Shown: piece by piece, positions 1 to 7,566 of the stretch | Numbering within the stretch: position 1 is the first letter of the stretch | Layout: each line of letters begins with the position of its first letter | DNA from: an uncultured Veillonellaceae bacterium | Lineage (GTDB): Bacteria > Bacillota > Negativicutes > Veillonellales > Dialisteraceae | DNA length: 50,784 nucleotides | Direction: 5' to 3' | Assembly (NCBI GenBank): GCA_949286115.1 | Contig: CASEBK010000001.1 | Location: 1-50,784, forward strand | Made by a program: the position numbers and the translations under genes | The notes under the pieces: model-generated | What the model saw: only the letters and a program-made list of their open reading frames with translations | Told to the model about the DNA's origin: nothing | Database searches by the model: none

Positions 1-310
1 ATCGCGGCGTTCTGCGCTTTGTCTACGGCAATGCCTGCATCGATCTGGCCCTGCTGTTTAGCGTTCTCTTTCTCCAGATCGTTGATTTCGTGGTTCTGCT
101 TGATATCCTCTTTGATGCCTTCTTCAATCGCGGCGTTCTGCACTTTGTCTACTGCAATCCCTGCATCGATCTGATACTGCTGTTTGTCGTTTTCTTTCTC
201 CAGATCGTTGATTTCGTGGTTCTGCTTGATATCCTCTTTGATGCCTTCTTCGATAACAGCATTCTGCGCTTTATCTACTGCAATCCCTGCATCAATCTGA
301 TGCTGCTGAC
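1..310 (-). repeat. 126-bp tandem repeats in the adhesin stalk
   Basis: Near-identical units begin at 1, 127 and 253, exactly 126 bp (42 codons) apart; the third is incomplete. Each unit encodes a coiled-coil segment including IDAGIAVDK and EDIKQNHEINDLEKEN. The period is a multiple of three, so gain or loss of a unit keeps the frame. The array continues beyond the window, so the copy number is unknown. Confidence 0.9.
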
Positions 311-663
311 CTTTGTCAATATCGTAGTTGTGCTCGATCGCCGCGTCCTGCTTATGGTCTTTCTCCTTGCTCTTGTCGAAGTCGTTCTTCAAGCCGTCAA
401 CTTTATTGTCCAGCTGGTTAAATTCTTCTTGACTGACCTTATCCTGATTATCCCAATCGGGCCACGGGGCAGCTGCCTGGGCTGGCGCCCCTGTGAGAAC
501 GACGCCGACGAGGAGAGCGGTGAGAACGCACGCTTTCAGGGACGCACGGCGTTCTGATTTAGCGGCGTTCCACCCCCCCCGTCGTGGTCCGTTTGGCGAA
601 TTCGGAGCCTACCATCCAGGCGTTCCGCGCCGCATTCCATACGACTTTGTAAATCTTGTTCAT
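1..663 (-). CDS. Trimeric autotransporter (YadA-like) 5' part, frameshifted in leader, runs off window
   Basis: The ATG at 661-663 follows a GAAAGGA ribosome site. The first 25 residues begin MNKIYKVVWN and match the extended signal peptide region (ESPR) of type V secreted adhesins. This frame stops at 559-561 after 34 codons. The adjacent frame continues as KSERRASLKAC, a hydrophobic signal core, an AQA-A cleavage site and then a charged coiled-coil stalk, open to the window edge. The two frames meet at a run of eight G (573-580, C on the plus strand); seven G would join them. The stalk contains 42-residue repeats rich in K, E, D, Q and N. The C-terminal membrane anchor lies outside the window, so the YadA assignment rests on ESPR plus stalk. 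It is either a phase-OFF allele, a decayed gene or a sequencing error in the homopolymer. By family, the intact protein would be a trimeric outer-membrane adhesin. Confidence 0.75.
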
Positions 664-1508
664 ATCTGTCTATCCTTTCTATGATTGAAAAAACGCTTTT
701 TCAATGACAGCAGTCTGCGGCGGCCTCCTTTTCCGCCGGGCCTGATTTACGGCCATTGATACCATCATTATATGCCCCGGCTTTCCCCTTTGGCAAGAGC
801 GAAAGCGAGCGACGCCTGCGCTTGGCTGCCTTCGCTGCGGGAAACATCCCGATGCGAAGGGGTGTGAAGCTGACGGGGCGGGCGGGCATTCGGATGCTAA
901 CGTATCATCTTATGGGGGGCGGGCCCACATCACGAAGACTGCGTTTCTCTCATTTACGACTTTTCCCGTCATGGGCATACGAACCCCATAGTCGCTTCAT
1001 TCCTTCTTTTTCCGGAAAAAGAAGGAACGAAGCAAGGAAGAAAAGCCGCCGCCACGGTCATTCCGGCCTAAAAAATGAGTGCGCCGCCTACGAAAACGAA
1101 ACTCGCTCGCTGCGCTCGCTCAGACAGTCGTTTTCGCTTCACGGCGGCACGCTCATTTTTTCCCCTGCGGGTCGGCCTCCATGGGAGCGGGCGGGGAGCT
1201 GCACCAGTGCTGGGCTTGGGTCGTGCATTCTTTGAATGCACATCCCCTTTGCTCACGTATAGTCTCAAGAGGATGCGGCCCCACATCACGACGCGAATGT
1301 CTTCGAAGCGGTTGGTGCGGCCTTCATCACGAAACACAACAAATGCGGCAAGCGGAGCGGTCCCCCACCGCGCGGAGCCTGCTTTGGGCTTCACTCGTCA
1401 GCATGACTCATACCAGCGCGAACATCATCGAAGCTTTCAGCGTAGACTTCATCATGAGGTACGCCCATCGCGGGGGGCGGTCTTTTCGACTGGATCATTT
1501 CTTCCACG
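664..1508. repeat. Gene-free intergenic region with dispersed structured repeats
   Basis: I see no credible gene here; the open frames have low-complexity, shadow-like translations. The stretch holds two copies of a CCCACATCACGA motif (924-935 and 1280-1291). A perfect 28-bp palindrome lies at 1000-1027, flanked by GCTTC/GAAGC. A long inverted repeat follows (1070-1088 with 1143-1161), with a nested pair at 1091-1099/1128-1136. Then comes a GGGCGGGGAGCTGCACCA block around 1189. The same module order recurs at 13557-13845, and parts recur near 8578. Confidence 0.7.
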
Positions 1509-1540
1509 CAAAAAGAGCGTCCTGCGGGGGATGCTCTTTG
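1509..1540 (-). terminator. Rho-independent terminator of the suf operon
   Basis: Read on the minus strand, AGAGCATCC and GGACGCTCT (1514-1522 with 1529-1537, one A-C mismatch) form a hairpin followed by a T-run, just after the sufU stop codon. Confidence 0.75.
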
Positions 1541-1549
1541 GGGTTGGTG

Positions 1550-2011
1550 TCAGCCGTTTTGTTTTTCCTGTGTCATCGCCTCTAATTTTTCGAGGGCGAT
1601 CTCGAGGGTGTGCCAGCCGAGGACGGCGCATTTCACGCGGACCGGGAGCTGGGAGATGTCTTTCAGGGAGACGGCGGCTTCGAGCTCTTCGAGCTTCGTC
1701 TCGTCGGTCTCTTTTCCGCGGATCATGTCGAGGAAGAGGCGGACGAGGCGGAGGGCGTCATCTATGGTGCGTCCTTTGAGGAGCTCGGCCATCATGGCGG
1801 CGGAGGCCTGGCTGATGGCGCAGCCGCTGCCGGTGTAGGCGAGGTCGGCGATGACGTCGCCGTCCATCTTCACTTCGAGGGTGATGTCGTCGCCGCAGCT
1901 GGCGTTGTGGCCGTGCTCGGCGATGGTGGGCGCGTCGATCTTTCTTTTGTTCGTCTTGTCTTTATTGTATTCGAGGATGAGGTCGGTGTAGAGCTGCTGT
2001 AATTCCATCAT
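1550..2011 (-). CDS. sufU: SufU, Fe-S cluster assembly / sulfur-transfer protein
   Basis: A 153-residue cytosolic protein of the SufU branch of the IscU/NifU family. In Firmicutes SufU is a zinc-dependent sulfurtransferase that accepts persulfide sulfur from SufS. The conserved ligands are visible: Cys39 and Asp41 in NASCGDD, Cys64 in GSGCAISQAS and Cys128 in VKCAVLGWHTL. The insert between the second and third Cys, typical of SufU as opposed to IscU, is present. The start overlaps the sufS stop by four bases (ATGA type), so the two are translationally coupled. It is the last gene of sufCBDSU and is followed by a terminator. A start one codon downstream (second Met) is equally possible. Confidence 0.95.
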   Translation of the reverse strand: MMELQQLYTDLILEYNKDKTNKRKIDAPTIAEHGHNASCGDDITLEVKMDGDVIADLAYTGSGCAISQASAAMMAELLKGRTIDDALRLVRLFLDMIRGKETDETKLEELEAAVSLKDISQLPVRVKCAVLGWHTLEIALEKLEAMTQEKQNG

Positions 2012-3240
2012 TCGTCATATCCCATCATGGGGCGGACGCCCTTCAGTTTTTCGAGGAAGTAGTCCACCTCTTCTTCGGTATTGTAGAAATAGAAGCTCGC
2101 CCGGCAGCTTGCGTTCACGCCGAGATATTTGTGGAGGGGCTCGGCGCAGTGGTGGCCGGTGCGGATGCAGATGCCCGATGCGGAGAGGATCTGCGCCACG
2201 TCGTGGGGGTGCACGTCTTCCACTTCGAAGGAGACGAGCCCTTCTTTTTCCGCCGGGTCTGTGGGGCCGAGGATCTGGATGTGGGGCATGGCGGCAAGGC
2301 CCGCGAGGGTCCGGGCGACGAGCTTTTTCTCCTGGGCGCGGATGGCATCCCAGCCGATGGCTTCCACGTAGCGGATGGCCGCTTCGAGGGAGACGGCCCC
2401 TTCCACGTATTGGGTGCCCGCTTCAAATTTCGCGGGGAGCTCGGCGAACGAGGTGTCCTGCTCGCTCACGGTGTCGATCATGTCGCCGCCCAGGAGGAAG
2501 GGCTCCATCTCTTCGAGGAGGGCTTCCCGTCCGTAGAGGACGCCGATGCCGCCGGCGGCGCACATCTTGTGGCCGGAGAAGGCGAAGAAGTCGCACCCGA
2601 GGTCCGCCACGTCGATCTTCTTGTGGGGGGCACTCTGCGCGCCGTCGAGGACGACCACCGCGCCGTGGGCGTGGGCCCGCTCGATGAGGGGCTTCGGATC
2701 GTAGTCGATGCCGAGGACGTTCGACACGTGGGCGAGGGCCACGAGCTTCACCGCCGGGTCGTCCAGTTTCTCGAGGTCTTCCGGCAGGAAATGGCCGGTC
2801 TCTTTGTCTACGTAGATGTAGTCAAGCTTCGCGCCGGTCTTCTGCGCCGCGCGCTGCCAGGGGATGAGGTTCGAGTGGTGCTCGGCGATAGTGATGAGGA
2901 TCTTGTCTCCCGGGTGAAGGCGGGGCTCCGCGAAGGAGCGAGCCACGAGGTTCAGGCTCTCCGTGGTGTTCCGGGTGTAGATGATCTCCCGGGTGCTCGC
3001 CGCGCCGAGAAAGCGCCGCACGGTCTCTTTCGAGCCGTCGTAGGCAGCGGATGCGGCGATGGAGAAATAGTGCGCGCCCCGGTGGGGATTGCCGCACCGG
3101 CGGAGGCTGTAGTCCATGGCGGCCTGGAGCACCGGGAGCGGCTTCTGTGTGGTGGCGGCGTTGTCGAAGTAGACCACCGGGCGGCCGCCCACCTCTGTTT
3201 TTAGGATGGGAAAATCCTGTCGGATGGCAGTGAGGTTCAT
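2008..3240 (-). CDS. sufS: SufS cysteine desulfurase
   Basis: A 410-residue PLP-dependent group II cysteine desulfurase that removes sulfur from L-cysteine to give alanine and an enzyme persulfide, which is passed to SufU. Visible features are the N-terminal YFDNAATTQKP motif, the AEHHSN segment near residue 120, the PLP-binding Lys225 in FSGHKMCAAGG and the active-site Cys365 in RTGHHCAEP. The ATG at 3238-3240 overlaps the sufD stop by four bases. The open frame runs further upstream, but that part is antisense-like Arg/Pro-rich sequence overlapping sufD and was excluded. Length is normal for the family. Confidence 0.97.
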   Translation of the reverse strand: MNLTAIRQDFPILKTEVGGRPVVYFDNAATTQKPLPVLQAAMDYSLRRCGNPHRGAHYFSIAASAAYDGSKETVRRFLGAASTREIIYTRNTTESLNLVARSFAEPRLHPGDKILITIAEHHSNLIPWQRAAQKTGAKLDYIYVDKETGHFLPEDLEKLDDPAVKLVALAHVSNVLGIDYDPKPLIERAHAHGAVVVLDGAQSAPHKKIDVADLGCDFFAFSGHKMCAAGGIGVLYGREALLEEMEPFLLGGDMIDTVSEQDTSFAELPAKFEAGTQYVEGAVSLEAAIRYVEAIGWDAIRAQEKKLVARTLAGLAAMPHIQILGPTDPAEKEGLVSFEVEDVHPHDVAQILSASGICIRTGHHCAEPLHKYLGVNASCRASFYFYNTEEEVDYFLEKLKGVRPMMGYDE

Positions 3241-4283
3241 TTCGTTTCTCCTTCCCCGTCGAGTTTCGCCCGCACGGCGCGGAGCACGCCGTCCCGAAGG
3301 CTCTCGTCCAACCGGTCGATGAGCGGACGGATGAGGGACTCCACGACGATGCGCCGCGCTTCGGCCCGGGTGAGGCCGCGGCTCATGAGATAATACACGG
3401 TCCCTTCGTCGATCTGCCCGGCGCTGGAGGCATGGTTGCCCGCCACGTCGTCTTCCGTGCAGAGGAGGAGGGGCAGAGAGATGTTCTTCGTCGTGGGGTC
3501 GAGCTGGATGGCGTAGTCGCCTTCGCTCCCCACGGCGCCGGCGCAGCCCCGCTTGAAATCGATGGTGCTGCGGAAGATCTTCTTCGCCCGCCCTGCGAGG
3601 GCCCCTTTCACTTCGATGTCGCTCTCCGTATCGCGGCCCAGATGGTCCACGTGGTAGAAGAGGTCGAGGCGCTGCGTGCCGCCTGCGGCATAGATGCCGT
3701 ATTCGCGGAGGGCGGACTTGTCGCCCGCAAGGTATCCGCGGCTGTGGACGATGACGGTCTCCCCGCCGAGGTCGGCGGAGACGAATTCCGCTTCCGCCCC
3801 TTCGGCGGCTTCCACGAGGCGCTGGCTCACGAGGAGCTTCCCGCCGAGGCCTTCTTCGGCGGCGGACACATGGAGGCGCGCCCCTTCTTCGAGGAGGTAC
3901 GCCGCAGCAAGGGCCGCTGTGCCGGTCTCTCCTCCGCCGCGCCAAGTCCACACGAGACGCAGGCTCGCGCCCTTCTCCACGCGGAAGAGATACGTCCCGG
4001 CATAGTCGGGATGGGACGCGTCCATGAGGACGTCCGCGGAGAGCACCGCTTCCGTCCCGGCGGGGATGGTGACGGTGTATGCCTCGCCCAGGGCGGCTTC
4101 TTTCCACTCCGGAGAGGCCCCTTCGAAGCGCGCGGGAAGCACGGCGCCTTCGGTCATCACGGCGTCCCCCGTCCAGCGGACTTTCGCACAGCGGGCAGGC
4201 GCTGCAAAGGGGAGGGCGCTGTCGTTCGTGCGGAGGTAGCGCCACGTGGGCATCGGCAGGCGGTTCACAGATCTGATTTCCAT
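3237..4283 (-). CDS. sufD: SufD, Fe-S assembly scaffold subunit
   Basis: A 348-residue SufD-type protein, the beta-helix partner of SufB in the SufBCD scaffold where the nascent Fe-S cluster forms. The C-terminal SufB/D core is recognisable: STIDFKRGCAGAVGSEGDYAIQ, the DPTTKNISLPLLL-like strand, and the YYLMSRGLTRAEARRIVV helix it shares with SufB. The ATG at 4281-4283 is preferred because AAGGAGG lies seven bases upstream. A TTG two codons earlier would sit almost on that ribosome site. It lies 12 bases after sufB and overlaps sufS by four. The N-terminal half is weakly conserved, as is usual for SufD. Confidence 0.93.
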   Translation of the reverse strand: MEIRSVNRLPMPTWRYLRTNDSALPFAAPARCAKVRWTGDAVMTEGAVLPARFEGASPEWKEAALGEAYTVTIPAGTEAVLSADVLMDASHPDYAGTYLFRVEKGASLRLVWTWRGGGETGTAALAAAYLLEEGARLHVSAAEEGLGGKLLVSQRLVEAAEGAEAEFVSADLGGETVIVHSRGYLAGDKSALREYGIYAAGGTQRLDLFYHVDHLGRDTESDIEVKGALAGRAKKIFRSTIDFKRGCAGAVGSEGDYAIQLDPTTKNISLPLLLCTEDDVAGNHASSAGQIDEGTVYYLMSRGLTRAEARRIVVESLIRPLIDRLDESLRDGVLRAVRAKLDGEGETK

Positions 4284-4295
4284 TTCCAATCCTCC

Positions 4296-5708
4296 TTATC
4301 CGATGGCGCCTTCAAATTCCAGGTCGATGAGCCGGTTCATCTCCACAGCGTACTCCAGAGGGAGAGCCTTCGAGATGGGCTCGGCGAAGCCGCGCACCAC
4401 CATGGCTTTCGCGTCTTCTTCGGAGAGTCCGCGGCTCATGAGATAGTAGATGTCTTCTTCAGGAATGCGGCCGATCTTCGCTTCGTGGCCCAGATCGATG
4501 TCGTCATTCTCGATGATGATGTCCGGGATGGTGTCCGACCGGGACTCGTTGTCCAGCATGAGGGACTCGCAGCTGATGGCGCCTTTCGCTCCGGCAGCGC
4601 CGGGCCCGATGTGGACCACGCCCCGGTAGATCGCCGCGCCGCCGCCTTTCGAGATGGACTTCGAATGGACGGAGAGACGGGTGTCCCTGCCGAGGCACTC
4701 CACCTTCGAGCCCGTGTCGAGGAACTGTCCTTTCCCGGCGAAGGTGATGCCCGTAAATTCGCAGGACGAGCGGTCGCCCTTGAGCACCGTGTCGGGGTAG
4801 AGACAGGATGTGTGCGAGCCGAAGGACCCGCTCACCCAGATCATGTGCCCGTCTTCTTCCACGAGGGCCCGCTTCGTATTGAGATTGTACATGTTCTTCG
4901 ACCAGTTCTCGATGGTGGAGTAGCGGAGGGTCGCCCCTTTCTTCACGAAGAGCTCCACCGCGCCGGCGTGAAGGTTCGCCACGTTGTACCGCGGAGCGGA
5001 GCACCCTTCGATGAAGTGGCACCGCGCGCCCTCTTCCACGATGATGAGCGTGTGCTCGAACTGGCCCGCGCCGGGCGCGTTCAGGCGGAAATAGCTCTGC
5101 AGGGGCATCTTCACGTCCACGCCCTTCGGCACGTACACGAAGGAGCCGCCGGACCACACGGCATAGTGGAGCGCAGCGAACTTATGGTATCCTGGCGCGA
5201 TGAGACGGCCGAAGTAGGGCTTCACCAGCTCGGGATACTCTTTCACCGCGGTCTCGAAGTCCACGTAGATGACGCCCTGGCGCTCCATTTCCTCCTGCAC
5301 ATTGTGGTACACCACTTCCGAATCGTACTGCGCGCCCACGCCGGCGAGGGTCTTCTTCTCCGCCTCGGGGATGCCCAGCCGGTCGAAGGTGTCCCGGATA
5401 TTTTCCGGCAAGTCTTCCCACCGGGCCTTCAGGTCCGTCTTCGGGCGGACGTAGGTATCGATGTGGCTCATGTCGAGCTCGGAGATATCGGGCATCCACG
5501 GGGCGATGTCCAGCTTCTCGTAGAGGCGGAGCGCAGCGAGGCGCTTCTCCAGCATCCACTGCGGCTCGTCCTTCTGCGCGGAGATCTCCCGCACCACGTC
5601 TTCCGTGAGGCCCGTGTCCGCTTTATAGGAAAATTCGACGGCGTCCTTCACATCGTAGATGCTGCGGGCCACGTCGTCGATCTGGCTCTTCTTCTTCTCT
5701 TCCGCCAT
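4296..5708 (-). CDS. sufB: SufB, Fe-S assembly scaffold subunit
   Basis: A 470-residue SufB, the main subunit of the SufBCD scaffold. Conserved stretches include WMLEKRLAALR near residue 51, the YVPKGVDVKMPLQSYFR strand, EEGARCHFIEGCSAPRY, the YSTIENWSKNMYNLNTKRA region, and the C-terminal EDIYYLMSRGLSEEDA helix that contacts SufC. The Cys in GAISCESLMLD is the conserved Cys associated with cluster assembly in this family. The gene starts one base after the sufC stop. Placing sufB second (C-B-D-S-U) differs from the common Bacillus order C-D-S-U-B. Confidence 0.97.
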   Translation of the reverse strand: MAEEKKKSQIDDVARSIYDVKDAVEFSYKADTGLTEDVVREISAQKDEPQWMLEKRLAALRLYEKLDIAPWMPDISELDMSHIDTYVRPKTDLKARWEDLPENIRDTFDRLGIPEAEKKTLAGVGAQYDSEVVYHNVQEEMERQGVIYVDFETAVKEYPELVKPYFGRLIAPGYHKFAALHYAVWSGGSFVYVPKGVDVKMPLQSYFRLNAPGAGQFEHTLIIVEEGARCHFIEGCSAPRYNVANLHAGAVELFVKKGATLRYSTIENWSKNMYNLNTKRALVEEDGHMIWVSGSFGSHTSCLYPDTVLKGDRSSCEFTGITFAGKGQFLDTGSKVECLGRDTRLSVHSKSISKGGGAAIYRGVVHIGPGAAGAKGAISCESLMLDNESRSDTIPDIIIENDDIDLGHEAKIGRIPEEDIYYLMSRGLSEEDAKAMVVRGFAEPISKALPLEYAVEMNRLIDLEFEGAIG

Positions 5709-5709
5709 G

Positions 5710-6459
5710 TCAGGCCTCCCCGGCGGCGCGGTAGGCGTCGAACCCCCGGGCCTCCACTTCGTCAGCCAGCTCCGGCCCGCCCTCGGCGACGATGCGCCCG
5801 CCGATGAGGATATGCACCCGGTCCGGGCGGATGAAGCGGATGAGCTGATTTAGATGCGTGATGAGGAGGAGAGCGTTCGTCTCATCGTGGTAGTCGGCGA
5901 TGTTCTTCGCCACCGTGCGCACCGCGTCCACATCGAGGCCGGAGTCCGTCTCGTCCAGCATGGCCAGCTTCGGCGAGAGCACCCTCATCTGGAGTATCTC
6001 GTTCTTCTTCCGCTCGCCGCCGGAGAAGCCATCATTCAGGTAGCGAGACGCGTAAGCCGGGTCCATGTCGAGGTCCTGCATGCTCGCCTTGAGGAGGCGC
6101 TTGAAGGGAAAGAGCCGCTGCTGCTCGCCGGTGACAGCGGTCTTCGCCGTGCGGATGAAATTCTCCACGGAGATGCCCGCCACCGAGATGGGCGACTGGA
6201 AGGAGAGGAAGATGCCCAGGCGAGCCCTTTTATCTACAGAGAGATCCGTGATGTCCTGCCCTTCGAAATAGATCTTCCCTTCGGTCACTTCGTAGGCGGG
6301 ATTGCCCATGATGGCGTGGAGCAGCGTCGATTTCCCCGCGCCGTTCACGCCCATGACGACGTGCGCCTCGCCGGTATGTATGATGAGATCCACGCCGTGG
6401 AGGAGCTCTTTGCCTCCCGCCGCGACGTGCAGATTTTCTATGCGAAGCAGTTCATTCAT
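5710..6459 (-). CDS. sufC: SufC, Fe-S assembly ATPase
   Basis: A 249-residue ABC-type ATPase that powers conformational change in SufBCD; it is soluble and not a transporter. Walker A is GVNGAGKST (residues 37-45). The signature region is FSGGERKKNEIL, and Walker B is LAMLDETDSGLDVDAV with the Suf-type D-E-T-D-S. The start is preceded by GAGGTGAC. It is the first gene of the suf operon and has a good sigma-A-like promoter about 50 bases upstream. No sufR or iscR regulator is adjacent. Confidence 0.97.
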   Translation of the reverse strand: MNELLRIENLHVAAGGKELLHGVDLIIHTGEAHVVMGVNGAGKSTLLHAIMGNPAYEVTEGKIYFEGQDITDLSVDKRARLGIFLSFQSPISVAGISVENFIRTAKTAVTGEQQRLFPFKRLLKASMQDLDMDPAYASRYLNDGFSGGERKKNEILQMRVLSPKLAMLDETDSGLDVDAVRTVAKNIADYHDETNALLLITHLNQLIRFIRPDRVHILIGGRIVAEGGPELADEVEARGFDAYRAAGEA

Positions 6460-6506
6460 GATGTCACCTCAAAATGAAATGGTGTGAAATATCTAACTCT
6501 TTCCAT

Positions 6507-6535
6507 ATTGTACCGTATCTGGCAATGGCTGTAAA
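6507..6535 (-). promoter_or_regulatory. Promoter of the sufCBDSU operon
   Basis: On the minus strand a -35 TTTACA (6530-6535) and a -10 TACAAT (6507-6512) are separated by 17 bases, upstream of sufC. Confidence 0.7.
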
Positions 6536-6570
6536 TAAAAGAGATTCATTCTCAATAGCGCCGCCGACAC

Positions 6571-6596
6571 GCGAAAAGACAGGCTCTCCGCCTGCC
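6571..6596 (-). terminator. Terminator after the binding lipoprotein at 6612
   Basis: Minus-strand GGCAGGC and GCCTGTC (7 bp with one G-T pair, 5-base loop) followed by TTTTC. The stem is short, so strength is uncertain. Confidence 0.5.
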
Positions 6597-6611
6597 TTCC
6601 CTCTTCGCTTT

Positions 6612-7397
6612 TTATTTCTTCTCGCCCAGCCAGTCCGCGCGGAGCTTGTCGTACGTGCCGTCTTCTTTGAGAGACTTCAGCGCGTCGTTGATCTCCTTCT
6701 GAAGAGCGGTATTGCCCTTCTTCACGGCGATGACGAGGCCCTTCTCGGAGATCTTCGGCTCGCCCACGGTCTTCAGCGTGCCGTCGTGCTGGGCGTAGTA
6801 GCTGGCCACCGGCGCGTCGAGCACCGCCGCCTCCACATGGCCGTCCTTCAGCGCCTTGATGACGTTCGTCTTCTCATCGAAGGCCTGTACGCGCTCTGCG
6901 CCGAAATCGATGGAGAGCTCCGTGTGGCGCGTGCCCATCTGAGTGCCTACGACCTTGCCTTTCAGGTCTTCCCAGCCCTGGACGGCGCTGTCATCTTTCC
7001 GGGCGAGGATGGAGTAGCCCGCCTCGAGATAGGGATCGCAGAAAGTGAGGTCTTTCGCGCGGGCATCGGTCCCCTCCATGCCGGAGATGACCGCGTCCAC
7101 TTTATTGTCTTTCACAGCGGTGATGAGGTCGCCGAAGGTGATGTTCTGCACTTCCAGCTTCGCTCCCATGCGGTCCGCCACGGCCGCGATGAGCTCCATG
7201 TCGAAGCCGGTGGGCTTGCCGTTCTCTTCCATCTCAAAGGGCGGATAATTCAGGTCCGACCCCACGCGGAGCACCTTGTCCGTTTTCTTCTGCCCCGCCG
7301 CGTCGGAATACGAGCCGGTGAGACTGCTGCATCCGCCGAGCCCTGCCGTCAGCACGGCGCACACCGCCGCCGCGGCTAACCATTTTGCCTTTGTCAT
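6612..7397 (-). CDS. Solute-binding lipoprotein, family 3 (polar amino acid type)
   Basis: A 261-residue extracytoplasmic substrate-binding protein. The N-terminus MTKAKWLAAA leads into a hydrophobic stretch ending in the lipobox LGGC. The mature part carries the family 3 fold signatures VGSDLNYPPFEMEENGKPTGF, the DLITAVKDNKVDAVISGM segment, and EDLKGKVVGTQMGT. This family binds amino acids or similar small polar ligands for ABC uptake or chemosensing; the ligand here cannot be told. The start is set by AAAGGAGAGG just upstream. The open frame extends 21 codons further, but that part lacks a ribosome site and a signal. It is paralogous to the next gene, and no permease or ATPase gene is adjacent. 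Confidence 0.93.
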   Translation of the reverse strand: MTKAKWLAAAAVCAVLTAGLGGCSSLTGSYSDAAGQKKTDKVLRVGSDLNYPPFEMEENGKPTGFDMELIAAVADRMGAKLEVQNITFGDLITAVKDNKVDAVISGMEGTDARAKDLTFCDPYLEAGYSILARKDDSAVQGWEDLKGKVVGTQMGTRHTELSIDFGAERVQAFDEKTNVIKALKDGHVEAAVLDAPVASYYAQHDGTLKTVGEPKISEKGLVIAVKKGNTALQKEINDALKSLKEDGTYDKLRADWLGEKK

Positions 7398-7523
7398 AGA
7401 GACCTCTCCTTTCGCCGCTTCTGCGGCACCACTCGATTTTGCCTCATTATACAGAAACACCCGCCGCCCTGCCTCATAGAAAATCCCTATGGACCGCGCG
7501 GTTTCGCCGCGTCCCGTCTATAC

Positions 7524-7551
7524 AGAGAAAGGGCCCGGCATGACCGGACCC
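7524..7551 (-). terminator. Terminator after the binding lipoprotein at 7567
   Basis: Minus-strand GGGTCCGG and CCGGGCCC (7544-7551 with 7531-7538) flank a 5-base loop and are followed by TTTCTC. It isolates the two binding-protein genes from each other. Confidence 0.8.
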
Positions 7552-7566
7552 CTCGCCTGTATGAAA

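Noticed and set aside
1..310. Regular 126-bp repeats considered as a CRISPR array
   Set aside because: Units are contiguous with no unique spacers and encode a continuous coiled coil on the minus strand.
90..557. A hydrophobic 155-codon plus-strand frame over the adhesin repeats
   Set aside because: It is the complement of the coiled-coil stalk; hydrophobic residues arise from complementing Lys/Glu/Asp/Gln codons.
756..1779. Several plus-strand frames in the gene-free region after the adhesin
   Set aside because: They run through palindromic repeat DNA, overlap one another in different frames and have Arg/Ser-rich low-complexity translations.
3432..5807. A 791-codon open frame on the plus strand opposite sufB/sufD
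   Set aside because: It is the antisense shadow of well-supported suf genes; its His/Arg/Val-rich translation matches no family and follows from high GC codon bias.
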